Assembly (NCBI GenBank): GCA_011033025.1
Contig: WFMF01000017.1
Location: 186,001-250,000 of the forward strand
Direction: 5' to 3'
DNA: 64,000 nucleotides
Source: Beroe forskalii
Taxonomy: Eukaryota; Ctenophora; Nuda; Beroida; Beroidae
Positions within the stretch are counted from its first letter, which is position 1. Each line of letters begins with the position of its first letter. The notes beneath the pieces were generated by a model that saw nothing but the letters and a program-made list of their open reading frames with translations, ran no database searches and was not told the DNA's origin. This document shows, one piece after another, positions 1-10,530 of this stretch. The translations under genes were made by a program, and so were the position numbers.

Positions 1-1112
1 CAAACAGGCCAGAAATGTCAAAATAGACTATAGAATGTTCCATAAGGAAGAAAAATGAGGATTCAGTTCATATAAACCGACAATTCAGACATAACTCTAA
101 AATTTGTATGTCCAAATGTGAATTTAAATACATTTGGTGACCGATTTTTTAACTCCTGAGCACTTAAATAGTGTGAAACCTCATGAATAGTTTGCCTGTG
201 GTCGTGTACGGTCTTCAGAGACATTGGGACCCAAATATAATGGAATTATGATAAAATCTGATGAAGGAATGGCCAAAAATGATGGTTTTTGGGGAATTTT
301 CTGGTCCTCAGAGACACTTTTTTCTAATTTAACACAAGAAAAATAACGGTAATTGGATCTCAAGCTGAGCTATATTGTAGTAAATGGTGAAAAACATCAT
401 GTATGAGATTTTCATATATTTTAAGATGATATTTTTCATTCTAACAACATTTTCAGAATTTCATGATTTTGAAAATTTTCAGCCCCGATTATTCAATCAT
501 AAAATCCATCTGTCCATCATCATTTGTTTGGGTAGTCAGATATGAAGTTATATATCGATATTGCATGGATATTTTCACCATCTGACACTAGGAACATGGT
601 AATATTTGATATTCCTTCCGTTAAAAAATCGAATTCCCTCCGATACGAATTAGGGGCAATCGTAAATATCGTATAAAAGCAACTAAACCTTTTTTCTACA
701 GCTGATTTCCCATGGGATGGTCAAGTGAAGGGATTATTTTCGATCACCCTGTTAAAATTTAAGTCTTAAAGTGAATTTCTGAGATAAAAATTGAGTCTGA
801 GTGGAAAAATTTTTTGAAGCAAAATCTATCCCTCCATCCGTTACAAAATGTTCAAACGAAAATATCTCAAAATCACTTGGTCACATCGATCTGAAAAAAT
901 GTTGTGTACATCTCCACTTCATGGGCCAATGTATTCATGTGTACCATTTTACCTCTCTGAAACTGACAAAAAAGAAGTCTCCCACAATTTCATCCAAATT
1001 AGCATCAAGACAAATGTGTTGATTGTACGAAATTTGGTCATTTGTCGATTGTGTCTATAATTCTAACTAATTAAGGAGATATCTCTAGGTATTCCCTCTC
1101 TATGCAGTATGC
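1..1112. other. unassigned AT-rich DNA
   Basis: No gene, RNA or clear repeat is seen. Open frames are all under 76 codons and look like chance. The stretch lies beyond the 3' end of the minus-strand DMC1 gene. Confidence 0.5.
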
Positions 1113-2180
1113 AGTGTCAAAAAAGGGGGTTCCTCATGGAATTTCTTGAACAACTCTTTTGGTACAACTGATAAATGCATTTGGAATCATAAAAAGTAAT
1201 AAGTGCCAATTTACCCACAGTATGGCCATATTTACCTGAACCATATTTTTGCCCCTTTGCGCATGGTGAAAAAGAGGGTATCTGGCGAATATTTCGGAAA
1301 CAGTGCAAGCTAGCGACTTGAGACCATGATCCGACCGACCTAATGAGACCATTTCGAGCATTTTAGTGTGGTTGGTGAGCTTTCTATCTCAAAAGGAAGC
1401 TGAGATCTCTTTATTCAAAATTTGGGTTTACGTGGGGTCACAAAAAGGGGTTAGAAAAGGGGGTTCCTCATGGAATATCTTGGACAACTTTTTTTTGGTA
1501 CAACTTCAGTCTATGAACAACCGATGCATGCATTTCAAATCATAATTAGTGCCAATTTACCCATAGTATGGCCATATTCACCTGAACCATATTTTTGCCC
1601 CTTTGCGCATGAAGAAAAAGGGGTTTTTGGCCAATATCTCGAAAACGGTGCAAGATAGCCACTTGGAACTATGATCCGCCCGACCTAATGTGACCATTGC
1701 GAACATTTTAGTGTGGTTGATGAGCTTTCTAGCTCAAAAGGAAGCTGAGATAATTTTATTCAAAATTTGGGCTTACGCGGGGTCACAAAAAGGGGTTAGA
1801 AAAGGGGGTTCCTCAGGGAATATCTTGGACAACTTTTTTTGGTACAACTTCAGTCTATGAACAACCGATAAATGCATTTAACATCATAATTAGTGCCAAT
1901 TTACCCACAGTATGGCCATATTTACCAGGACCATATTTTTGCCCCTTTACGTATGGTGAAAAAGGGGTTTTTGGCGATTATCTCGAAAACCGAACGAGAT
2001 AGCGACTTGGAACCATGATCCGCCCGACCTAATGTGGACATTGCGAATATTTTAGTGTTTTCTATCTCAAAAGGAAGCTGAGATATCGGCAATCGAAGTT
2101 TTACCCTACGCGCGGGTAAAAAAGGGGTAAAAAATCAAGGTTCCCCAAGGAATTTTTTGGACAACTTTTTTATGGTGGTT
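1113..2180. repeat. three diverged tandem copies of a ~340 bp unit
   Basis: The landmark AAGGGGGTTCCTCA recurs near 1125, 1459 and 1804, with a decayed fourth start near 2138, so the spacing is 334-345 bp. Each copy then carries the same order of phrases: GGACAACTTTTTT, GTGCCAATTTACCCA, GTATGGCCATAT, TTTTTGCCCCTTT, GACCTAATG and AAAAGGAAGCTGAGAT. No protein is encoded. The unit is probably part of a dispersed repeat or a small satellite. Confidence 0.8.
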
Positions 2181-2963
2181 CTTGACCCTATGGACTACCA
2201 AAATCCGCTCTAACATCTATGGGAGGATTTACTTCACTGGGGGTTACAGCCTGGGGTAGATACATCCCTTACTAGGGGCCGGGTTTAAGAGGTCGATTTT
2301 CGTTTTTTTTCAAATGTCTCTGATTCTCTGATTGAGGAGAACACCAGCTACTGTAGTAGGTTTTTAACCTACTACAGTATATTGTTCCTAGCCGAAGTTA
2401 TTGTTCCTAGCCAAAAACTTCGTTGTCCTGTCTAGTGTCTTTATGCAAGCCTTTCATGTTACTTCCAAAGTTTCAAGATATCTGCAAACTCTTGGTTCAA
2501 GAATAGGAAATACCACATTATGAATTTTTCGCAGGTTCGTCTGCAATTACAGTACGCACGCGAACTTCTAGTCAATAATCTGATGCCTCTATGACTGTTT
2601 TGATGAATGAAACGATCAAGATGAATGCCTATCCTTCTTTCCTAAAATCGTTGCAAAATATTTTATAATTTATCAATATGACACTACCTAAATTAAAATG
2701 CATGGCAATATCATGTTAACAATAAATTTTTAACGAAATAATATGAAAAGCTTCAATTTGAAACTAGGAACATCAAAATATAAATTATAATCTTTGAATA
2801 CAAATGGATGGCTGAAATATAACTTGACAATATAATAGGCGAAACGACACCTGTTCACCTGACAATCCTTCCACAATATCGATCTTCAGTTGACAGTTCT
2901 TCACTTAACAAAATTTATTGATAAATAATCATTGATTAGCCACATTATAATAAAGGAATAAAT
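2181..2963. other. unassigned intergenic DNA with a small hairpin
   Basis: No gene is seen. A perfect 14 bp inverted repeat lies at 2349-2362 / 2366-2379 (TACTGTAGTAGGTT and its complement, 3-base loop). The phrase TATTGTTCCTAGCC is repeated just after it. The rest is AT-rich. Confidence 0.5.
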
Positions 2964-2969
2964 TTTATT
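2964..2969 (-). promoter_or_regulatory. poly(A) signal of DMC1
   Basis: AATAAA on the minus strand lies 52 bases past the DMC1 stop codon. That is a normal place for a short 3' UTR. It is the only canonical hexamer close behind the stop. Confidence 0.55.
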
Positions 2970-3020
2970 GAATAAATTGAAACTCCCTTCATGGCACTGT
3001 TTCTTCACATATCACTATGC

Positions 3021-3127
3021 TCACTCCTTGGCATCATCAATCCCACCATTGGTAATAGCAAATGTTGCTTCACTTTCTGGCATGTCCGGACTATCATAAA
3101 TCTTTGCTATTCTCAGTTCACCTCTCC
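3021..3127 (-). CDS. DMC1: DMC1 meiotic recombinase, last coding exon
   Basis: On the minus strand, after an AG acceptor (TTGTCAAG), the exon completes a Gly codon and reads through [20 protein letters not shown] to ...GGIDDAKE and a TGA stop. This is the C-terminal end of the RecA-fold strand-exchange core, and the wording ([17 protein letters not shown]-type ending) fits DMC1 better than RAD51, whose tail has GETRICKIYDSP and ends DAKD. DMC1 polymerises on single-stranded DNA at meiotic breaks and drives pairing with the homologous chromosome. The exon is intact. Its phase (two bases completing a codon) matches the exon at 8164-8313. The intron between them holds a full-length LINE. The call comes from family knowledge recalled without a search. 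Confidence 0.9.
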
Positions 3128-3443
3128 CTTGACAAGTTGATAATGATATTACAATATTATATACTACACTATATTAGTATATTATTATTGTGGCACATAC
3201 ATACTTACAACACAACACATATTAAATTAACTAACTGAGGAACCCAAAGCTGAAAGTTTGTTTTGATAACAGATCGTCTGTGTGCTATTGGAATTATTCT
3301 GATTAGTACACCGTCCTTCTGCAATTCTTGCTTGAAGTCTTGGTGGGAGTGCATCAGGCGCTGGTGTAAGTGCAGTGGTCTCAACCCTGCCCTCTCCTCC
3401 TCAGGTTTTCTTTACAGGCACTATTTAGAGAGTGTTTCCCACC

Positions 3444-4820
3444 ATGGTTTTAGCTGAAGATAGCGAGAACGAGACTGAAATCAGTCACAACCTCACCCCT
3501 CATCACTACCTAACTCCAACTCCTGCTACTCCTCCACAAAGATCAAAGAACTCCTCAACCCCCAAGTCAAGGAAAGGTAATCCTATTTGTACTTCCCCAA
3601 CTGTTATCAATGACTTTGGTATTTGTTCAGCTTGTGGGGATGACAATGCTCTGGACAAATGTGTTTCTTGTTTACTGTGCAATAAACGTTTTCATGCAAT
3701 TTGCCGACTTGATAATGGTGGCTCTGATAATGTCTTGTGTAACAAAACATTTCTAGAACATTTTAACAAAAGGTTGGAAAAAAGTGATACTTTTTCTGGC
3801 TCATTCTGTTTCATTTGTGACCCATGCTTAACAGATCATGAGCAAAAGCAAGCAGCAACTTTGCAAGATCATGTTCATACATTGGAAAGAAAAATGGAAT
3901 CCATGGAATTCAACCTAACTCAGATAAAAGACTTGATTGTAAAACAAGGCTCACAGCCTCAGCCACCATTGCCTGTGCATTCAGATAAACCTCAACCCAC
4001 GCCACCGGAGTGTAATCCATGGAATGACAACGATGGGTTGAAAAGGGTCAAGTCCAAAACTCCAATCATAGTTAAAATGAACTCTTCAGGAACCTCTGTT
4101 ACAGATGCTGACTTAGAGAAAATTGTGACTGAAAACAAAATCCAGGTTGACAAAAGCTACAGGAACAAATCAGGTGAAAATGTTCTGGTTGTGGAAAAAT
4201 CTGAAGATCGTGAAAAGCTGACCAGTAAACTGCAGGAACTTCACCCTGATCACAAAGTTTTCCAGCCACCAGAGAGACTGCCTACAATATCAGTGGCTAA
4301 CATCATTGACAATATCTCCCCTGAAGAGTTGAAAGTCAAGATTCTCTCCATGCACGATGAAATTACTACACTTGTTAGCAGTGGGTCTACCTTTGAAGTG
4401 TTATACATCAGAGAGCAACGTAATGGCAGTAGATACCAGGCATGTATTCGAGTCAGTAATGAAATTCGAAAGTTCATCGAGCATCTTGGCGATAGACTTT
4501 ATATCGGAATGTATAGCTGCAATGTTTATGACCACTTCTATGTCAAAAGATGTAACAACTGTCAGAAATTTCATCATTATCAGGACAAATGCAGGGCAGC
4601 AAAACCTGTTTGTGCTAAGTGTGCTGGTGAGCACAAAACCAATGACTGCTCTTCCTGCAATGAACCTAACTTCACTCCCACATGCATCAACTGCAAGAAT
4701 GAGAAAACATCCTTCAGCCACACTCATGAAGCTTCATCTCTAGAATGTCCATCCTATCAAGCTGCACAAGATAAGTTAAAGAAGTCAATCAAATTCTACA
4801 ATTCAAAAAACATGTCTTGA
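3444..4820 (+). CDS. LINE copy 1 ORF1, nucleic-acid-binding protein
   Basis: The 458-codon frame starts at an ATG in an ideal context (CCACCATGG). An upstream GTG in frame is less likely. From the N terminus there is a Ser/Thr/Pro-rich stretch, then a PHD-like Cys/His cluster at about residues 60-135 (CSACGD, CLLCNKRFHAIC, CFICDPC), then a short coiled-coil segment (LERKMESMEFNLTQIKDL). The C terminus carries several zinc-knuckle-like motifs (CNNCQKFHHYQDKC, CAKCAGEHKTNDC, CINCKNE). This layout is known for ORF1 of CR1/L2-type LINEs, where the protein coats the element RNA. The frame ends at TGA 4818-4820, just past a slippery sequence that would lead into ORF2. The same ORF in copy 2 is frameshifted. 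Confidence 0.85.
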   Translation: MVLAEDSENETEISHNLTPHHYLTPTPATPPQRSKNSSTPKSRKGNPICTSPTVINDFGICSACGDDNALDKCVSCLLCNKRFHAICRLDNGGSDNVLCNKTFLEHFNKRLEKSDTFSGSFCFICDPCLTDHEQKQAATLQDHVHTLERKMESMEFNLTQIKDLIVKQGSQPQPPLPVHSDKPQPTPPECNPWNDNDGLKRVKSKTPIIVKMNSSGTSVTDADLEKIVTENKIQVDKSYRNKSGENVLVVEKSEDREKLTSKLQELHPDHKVFQPPERLPTISVANIIDNISPEELKVKILSMHDEITTLVSSGSTFEVLYIREQRNGSRYQACIRVSNEIRKFIEHLGDRLYIGMYSCNVYDHFYVKRCNNCQKFHHYQDKCRAAKPVCAKCAGEHKTNDCSSCNEPNFTPTCINCKNEKTSFSHTHEASSLECPSYQAAQDKLKKSIKFYNSKNMS

Positions 4821-4844
4821 CAAGCCACATATCTGATGTCAAGA
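4805..4844 (+). promoter_or_regulatory. putative -1 ribosomal frameshift signal between LINE ORF1 and ORF2
   Basis: The heptamer A AAA AAC sits at 4805-4811 in the correct phase (TCA AAA AAC in the ORF1 frame), seven bases before the ORF1 stop. An 8 bp perfect stem follows: TCTTGACA at 4815-4822 pairs with TGTCAAGA at 4837-4844. ORF2 lies in the -1 frame and has no ATG ahead of its endonuclease domain. The same sequence is present in copy 2 (heptamer at 42514-42520, minus strand). The spacer is only three bases, shorter than in well-studied signals, so termination-reinitiation remains an alternative. Confidence 0.5.
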
Positions 4845-7640
4845 AAACAACGAACATCAAGTGCTTGTCATGGAATGTTAGATCCATAAACAACAAAGTC
4901 GACTCAGTCATGGAATTCATTGTCACTGAAAATCCTCCAGTGGTATTTGTTCAAGAAACGTGGCTTACAGATTCAAACAACCATACCACTGCTATCATAA
5001 AAGCTCATGGCTATGATGTCCACCATGTTCATCGAACAAATACCAGGGGAGGTGGAGTTGCTATCCTCTATAAATCTGGATTTATGAAAGTGGTAAAGTT
5101 GTTCATCAGTAACTCACCTACATTTGAATCAGTAAGCTTGAAAATAAAGCTGCCTTGTAAGAAATCCTTGTTATGTTCATGTGTGTATAGGACTGGCCCC
5201 CTATCAACATTCATCAGTGACTTTGAAATTTTCTTGGGTGACCTTTTCACTAAATCTGACCAGATACTTATCTGTGGAGACTTCAACATCCACATGGATG
5301 AATCATCCAAGGACCAACGGGCACTGGATAAAGTTATATCTGATTTTGGTCTCAGCCAACTCTGCAATGGCCCAACACACATCTCTGGGCACATGCTAGA
5401 TCTTGTTATTGCATCTCAAAACATCATCAAAGAAAAACGTGTCGAGACCTCACACATGGCAGATGAATTCCCAACTTGTGACCACTACTGCCTATCTTTC
5501 AGTTTAAGTATTTCAGCACTCCCCTCAGATGATAGAAAAAAGATCTCATTCAGAAATATCAAGAACATAAAAAATGAGACATTCAGATCTGATATGGAAT
5601 CCAGCCTTACAAACATCACAGAGTCTGATAGATCCTTTTCAGAGATCATAAATGACTACAACAGCTCAGTCTCTACCACCCCTAGAAAACATGCTCCACT
5701 GCTGGTCAAATTGATCCGTGATATACCTGACTCAAAATGGTTCGACTCATCCTATAAGGCAGCGAGAGCTAGAAGAAGGAAGGCTGAAAAAGTTTGGAAA
5801 AAGACCATGACAGAAAAGGACAAAGATTACTATGTGCACCTCAGAAAATTTTGCAACACATTGGCTGAAAAGAAAAAGAGAGAATATTTCAAAAAGCATT
5901 TTGAGAAATACAACTACTCTCAGAAAAGCTTGTTCCAATTTGTGAATACATTTCTTGACAGTGAAAAAAGTCTCACCCTTCCAACTGCTGACTCCTTGCA
6001 AGAAACAGTGAACAACTTCAATTCCTATTTCACTGAAAAAATCGATAAAATTAGAAAGTCATTCCCTCCTGACAAAGATATTGCTACTGAAATCCAATCA
6101 GCGAGATCTGGACACATCCCTTGAGAAATTCGAGCCAACAACCTACGAAGAACTGAAGGAAATCCTTGCTGAAACCAATCTGAAATCATGCAGCCTAGAT
6201 CCCATTCCAGCAACCCTAATGTCAGAAAACCTCGATTTGTTCATACCCATTCTTTGTCATATAGTTAATGCCTCACTTGCAGATGGATCAATGGAAAACC
6301 TCAAATCAGCTCATTTAGTTCCTCTTATCAAAGGAAGCTCATTAGACTCAAACACATACAGAAATTACAGACCTGTCTCCAATCTAGCATTTGTAGGCAA
6401 GATTATAGAGAAAGTAGTCCAAAGGAGACTTAATGAACACTTAAAGAAAAACAATCTTGACATTGACAATCAATCAGCATACAAGAAAAACTTTAGTACA
6501 GAAACCCTGCTAATACAGAGTAGTCAATGATCTGCTGATAGCCTCTGATGAGAACAAGGCAACAGTGGTCATGCTTCTTGACTTGTCAGCAGCATTTGAT
6601 ACTGTAGATCACCGAAAACTCTTAACAATCCTCGAGAAGAGATAGGAATAACTGGTACAGCCTTGAAATGGTTCAAGAGTTACTTGTCTGGGCGCTGTCA
6701 GAGAGTTAAGATTGGAGACACTGAACAATTGAGATTGTTATTCGTTTTGGTGTTCCACAAGGATCTGTTCTTGGACCAATCCTCTTCAATATTTATATCC
6801 GTTCTATTTACAAAACAGTGAAATCAGTTCTCTTCAACATCCATGGCTTTGCTGATGATCACCAGGTCTTCAAATCATTCCGAACAGAAAATGAATATCA
6901 GATCCTTGCAACCGACATACCACTCTGTTTCAAAACTATTAATGAATGGATGAGTTCACACTATCTTCAACTCAATCCTGGTAAAACTGAAATAGTTGTA
7001 TTTGGAAGCCACTCAATTTTGTCTAAACTGGAGATGAACGGGACATTCTTAACTCCCGACACATGTAAGATTCGTCTCAACTGCCAAGAACTTAGGATTT
7101 TATCTTGATTCTTCTTTGACATTCTCTCCTCAGATTGACAAACTCAAAATGAAATGTATCCATAGCCTAAGGAAGCTATCCAAAATGAAGTCCTTCCTCC
7201 ATCAAGCAAAATGAAACAACTTGTTCTAGCAGTGGTTATTTCATCAATTGATTATTGCAACTCCCTTTACTATGGAATGCACTCACGGAACTTAAGAATC
7301 CTGCAAAATATTCAGAACAGAGCCTGTGCAGTCATATTAGGCCTTAAGAGAAGGGACCCAAAAACTGAACACCTGAAATCCCTTCATTGGCTTAAAGTGC
7401 CTGAAAGAATTGAATTCAAGATTCTCTTGACTGTTTTCAAAATTTTGAATGGAAAAGCACCTAAATACTTATTTGATCTTATATGCTACAATAATATCAG
7501 TGGAAGTAGAACTCCTTCATTGAGAGCATATATTCCGAAAACTAGAATGGGTGCAAGGCTTTGTTTGTTATGCTTCTAAACTATGGAATGATTTGCCACT
7601 TGAAGTGCAATCTTGCTGTTTCACAAAACACCAAATCTAA
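4808..7640 (+). pseudogene. LINE copy 1 ORF2, endonuclease-reverse transcriptase, frameshifted
   Basis: The endonuclease/exonuclease/phosphatase domain is open to 6124 (CLSWNVRSINNKVDS, FVQETWL, GGGVAILYKS, CGDFNIHMDE). An extra C near 6118, absent from copy 2, shifts the frame there. The reverse transcriptase continues in other frames: NYRPVSNLAFVGKIIEKVVQ near 6365-6425, then LLDLSAAFDTVDH near 6578, PQGSVLGPILFNIYI near 6760, and the catalytic FADD at about 6845-6860. Further breaks lie near 6530, 6640, 7108 and 7560. The domains are those of target-primed reverse transcription. The breaks mean this copy cannot make the protein as written. Confidence 0.85.
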
Positions 7641-8163
7641 GTTAAAAACTCTTATTTAGTAGGTCATATGATATGTGTAACTGTTAGCTTTGTTCTGTCT
7701 TGAGTTGCATAACTGCATAGTTTTACGTCACTTGAGGATTCAGTAACATCTGCATAGTTTTCTTTATGATTGGCAGCAACATTTCTCTACTTATTTTTCT
7801 CAGTGACGATCTGTTTTTAAATTATTCCACAGTTGAGCATAGGAACAGAGTATTGATAGTATTTTTGTTACCTCAGTTACTGTGTATAGCTACCATATTT
7901 TTGTATTATTTATTATTATAGGGCGGAAATAAAGCACCAAACAAATCGAGGTAATCAGCAATGGGCACAATTCTTTGTTACGATTTGTTTCTGTGGCAGC
8001 TTATGTGATAATCTATGTTGATGTGTCACCATAATATAAAGTTTAAATTTAATCATGATTAATAATCAAGATTAAATAATTTAATAATCATTGATTATTA
8101 TCATTTATTTGATACTATTAAAGATCAAATTTAATCCATAAGATGAAACATAAAAGGCAGTAC

Positions 8164-8313
8164 CTTTACGAAGATAAATCCTGGTAGTTGATGCATGTGC
8201 TAACATGTTTCCTGGTGGCTTTTGGATCAGCGAAAGCTCGAGCACCAGGATCAGCAGTCATCTGATTTTGTGATGAATACAGCAAAGATTATATTCTCTG
8301 ATATCTTTGTAGC
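8164..8313 (-). pseudogene. DMC1: DMC1 penultimate exon, with several single-base indels
   Basis: After an acceptor (CTATTTTTCAG) the minus strand spells, across shifting frames, the DMC1 core segment with TNQMTADPGA, then PPGNMLAHASTTRIYLRK, and a donor AAAG|GTA. Its final phase joins exactly to the exon at 3021-3127 (…LRK-GRGEL). Reading it needs small frame corrections within short homopolymer runs: one A short in the first CAAAAG, one G short in GAGG, an extra T before GCTGTATTC, an extra A before CAGATG, and about two A short before CCACCAGG. This pattern suggests consensus errors near the assembly gap rather than an old pseudogene, because the amino acids are otherwise well kept. The remaining upstream exons are not found before the gap. 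Confidence 0.75.
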
Positions 8314-8861
8314 CTGAAAAATAGTTCAATTAAAAACTCCAATTAAATCATTGCATACAGGGGTAATATAACTATCAATAAATTATCACACCCTGATTTT
8401 ATAGACATGGGAGGATGAAAATATACACTAATCTAATGTCACATATGATGATACTATATATGAGTGATACTATATATAGTGATACTATTGCATTAATTGC
8501 ACAAAGGAGGCCAAGTGCCAATTAATACTGCACGCTTCACCTGAAGGGGCGTATTTCTCTGAAAGAGAACTGTATTTTTCAAACCAAAAACGGCGATTTT
8601 TATCAAAGCCTCCTTGACGCTTTAACCCCCATAAACCTTTGAAATTGAACCCATGGCATTTGCCAATTTTCATATCCATTTGAGTTTTCAGGGGCTCCCC
8701 AACATTGCATTCTCAGGTGGGATCTGCTGAGTGCAAGATCCCACTCATCAAATACTTACTTTTTTAAATATATAAATGATAAAAACTTCATCAACTGATT
8801 CTTTACAAATCAAGAAGCTAATGACGCTACTCCCTGTTGCCTGTTACTGGAACTAGACTTC
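8314..8861. other. unassigned, expected DMC1 intron
   Basis: No DMC1 exon was found here on the minus strand. A 64-codon minus frame at 8485-8679 resembles nothing I know. The DNA runs into the assembly gap, so the missing DMC1 exons may lie in the gap or be absent from the scaffold. Confidence 0.4.
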
Positions 8862-8961
8862 NNNNNNNNNNNNNNNNNNNNNNNNNNNNNNNNNNNNNNN
8901 NNNNNNNNNNNNNNNNNNNNNNNNNNNNNNNNNNNNNNNNNNNNNNNNNNNNNNNNNNNNN
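8862..8961. other. assembly gap, 100 N
   Basis: Exactly 100 N, a usual placeholder for a gap of unknown size. It separates DMC1 (minus) from the unknown gene (plus) and is followed at once by a minisatellite. A repeat-caused break is likely, and so is missing sequence. Confidence 0.99.
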
Positions 8962-8974
8962 GAAACAATTTTAT

Positions 8975-9475
8975 CAGTGGGGAAACTGAGATCAGTAACA
9001 GTAGAGGATTAACCATGGATCTTGTAGATTATTAACCAGGGATCAGTAGACTATATATGTGATCAGTAGGGATTTACCAGGGATCAGTAGGATGAACCAT
9101 TGGATCAGTAGGGGTAAACCAGGGGACCAGTAGGGGATTAACCTAGGGATCACTAAGGATTATTCATGGGAGCAGTAAGGATTCACCATGGGATTACTAA
9201 GGATTAATCATGGCGTGGATTCACCATGGATCAGTACTAGGATTAAACTATGGGATCAATAGGGGATTAACCAAGGATCAATAGGACAACCATCTAGGAT
9301 CAGTTGGGATTAGCCTATGGATCAGTAGGACCAACGTGATCAGTTGGGCTTCAACTAGGGATCATAAAGGATTAAACATGGGAGGAGTAGGGATAAACCA
9401 ATGGGGATCAGTAGGGATTAAACCACGTGAGCAGTAGGGATTCACCGGATGGGATCAGTAGGATTAAACATGATC
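8975..9475. repeat. irregular ~20-23 bp minisatellite
   Basis: Over twenty degenerate units carry the words GGATCAGTAGG and GGATTAACCATG. Spacing and spelling vary more than in the other arrays here, as expected from decay or low consensus quality beside the gap. There is no coding potential. Confidence 0.85.
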
Positions 9476-9859
9476 ATTTAATTCTACTAAAATCTGCTTG
9501 ACAGTAGTGAAATCCTAATTTATCACACACACAGCCATATGTGGATGAAAATCGTCGTACAAATACTTCAAATCATATCTACGGACAGATATTTGAAGTA
9601 AATGTAGGGGCCATTTAGGGCCATCAACATATCCAAAATCGCAAAATGGCCCTAGAATTTCATGGCCCTAAATGGCCTAAAATGGCGTTGCCCCCCTATT
9701 ATATTTTTGATAATCGAGTTTATAATTATACCGACAAAGATACCCCGAGATTTCAATTGATCGTTATTCATGCAACATACTGTTGAAACAAGCGCAGATA
9801 GAATCGATTGATCGTCCACTTTCCATAACTTTATCATTGATATCAAATGCCCCTTTCAG
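9476..9859. other. intron or upstream flank of the unknown plus-strand gene
   Basis: No exon is seen. A local repeat of GGCCATTTAGGG / TGGCCCTA words lies at 9608-9690, and there is an inverted ATTTGAAGTA pair at about 9567-9600. The stretch ends in a good acceptor (GCCCCTTTCAG) before the exon at 9860. Confidence 0.4.
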
Positions 9860-9931
9860 CGAGCGGACGGATGTAAATGGTGCCCCAGAACCACCGACTC
9901 CTGAACCAGAAATCAAACCGAAGCCTAAAAA
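9860..9931 (+). CDS. unknown Pro/Glu-rich protein, internal exon a
   Basis: The exon is bounded by a strong acceptor (CCCCTTTCAG) and donor (AA|GTAAGT). It is 72 nt long and reads ERTDVNGAPEPPTPEPEIKP then KPKK. It begins with the last base of a codon and ends with two bases of a Lys codon, which the next exon completes. Composition is acidic, then basic, with many Pro. I do not recognise the gene. Upstream exons must exist and may fall in or beyond the gap. Confidence 0.6.
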
Positions 9932-10044
9932 GTAAGTGATGAGATTTGTTGCTTGGCTTGCAGAAGATGAAAGTTTGCGTCTTGAACTGCAGGACACTGC
10001 CCTCTCCTGAAGACGTCATGATAATTAATAGCCATTCCTCGCAG

Positions 10045-10377
10045 GGCCTACGGAAAGATGATGATGCCAGGTATGGGAGCCATGAACTCAGAGCTCATGA
10101 GCAAGCTGGGTAACAAGAGCAAGAACCCCGACCCTGAACCCGCCGAGGAGCCCCCGTCAGAAAAGCCCGCATCTGAGCAGCCCGCTGCAGAGGAAGCTGC
10201 GCCCAAGAAGCAGCCCTACCGGCCGCCTGGCATGAAGCCAATGCCTGGCATGGGTTTCGGGATGGGCGGCGCCATGGGCTCCGAGCTGGCGGGCAAGTTG
10301 AAGTCGCGGAACAAGGCGAGTGAGGAGGCCTCGGAGAAGGCACCGGAGTCAGAGGAGCGGCCACCCTCGCCCACAAA
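10045..10377 (+). CDS. unknown protein with repeated Met/Gly-rich motif, internal exon b
   Basis: This 333 nt exon lies between TCCTCGCAG and AA|GTGAGT, in phase with exon a. Two copies of a motif stand 50-60 residues apart: MPGMGAMNSELMSKLGNKSK and MPGMGFGMGGAMGSELAGKL followed by KSRNK. Each is followed by a Glu/Pro/Ala-rich spacer. The form GxMxSELxxKLxxKxK recalls short amphipathic binding helices, but I cannot assign a family. Third-base GC is far higher than in the flanking DNA, which supports real coding. The end (PSPTK plus GTGAGTGATGA) resembles the end of exon a (KPKK plus GTAAGTGATGA), hinting at an old exon duplication. No downstream exon was recognised. Confidence 0.65.
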
Positions 10378-10530
10378 GTGAGTGATGACGTCATGTTTAT
10401 AGGTGCCGTTGTCCAAGTAATGACGTCATATTGTAAGTCAATCAGTTTATTTTGATCATAACTTGGATTATACAGGATTCTCATTCCCCCAATCTCCTAT
10501 GGTCCAAGTCGAAAGCATTTTCGCAAAATC

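Larger units (their letters stand above)
3236..7925 (+). mobile_element. CR1-like non-LTR retrotransposon (LINE), copy 1
   Basis: This is a near full-length element in the sense opposite to the host DMC1 gene, in its last intron. It has a ~200 bp 5' UTR (from GGAACCCAAAGCTGAAAG), ORF1 with zinc-finger motifs, and ORF2 with an apurinic-type endonuclease and a reverse transcriptase. The tail ends in an ATT-rich microsatellite rather than poly(A), as is usual in the CR1/L2 group. The second copy, inverted at about 36247-44068, fixes the 5' boundary because similarity stops at the same base. ORF1 is open. ORF2 is broken by several single-base indels, so the copy looks dead or its consensus is poor. 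No target-site duplication was resolved. Confidence 0.9.

Noticed and set aside
9652..10484. Minus-strand frames opposite the unknown gene (up to 129 codons)
   Set aside because: Shadows of the GC-rich exon at 10045-10377; splice sites and phases support the plus strand only.
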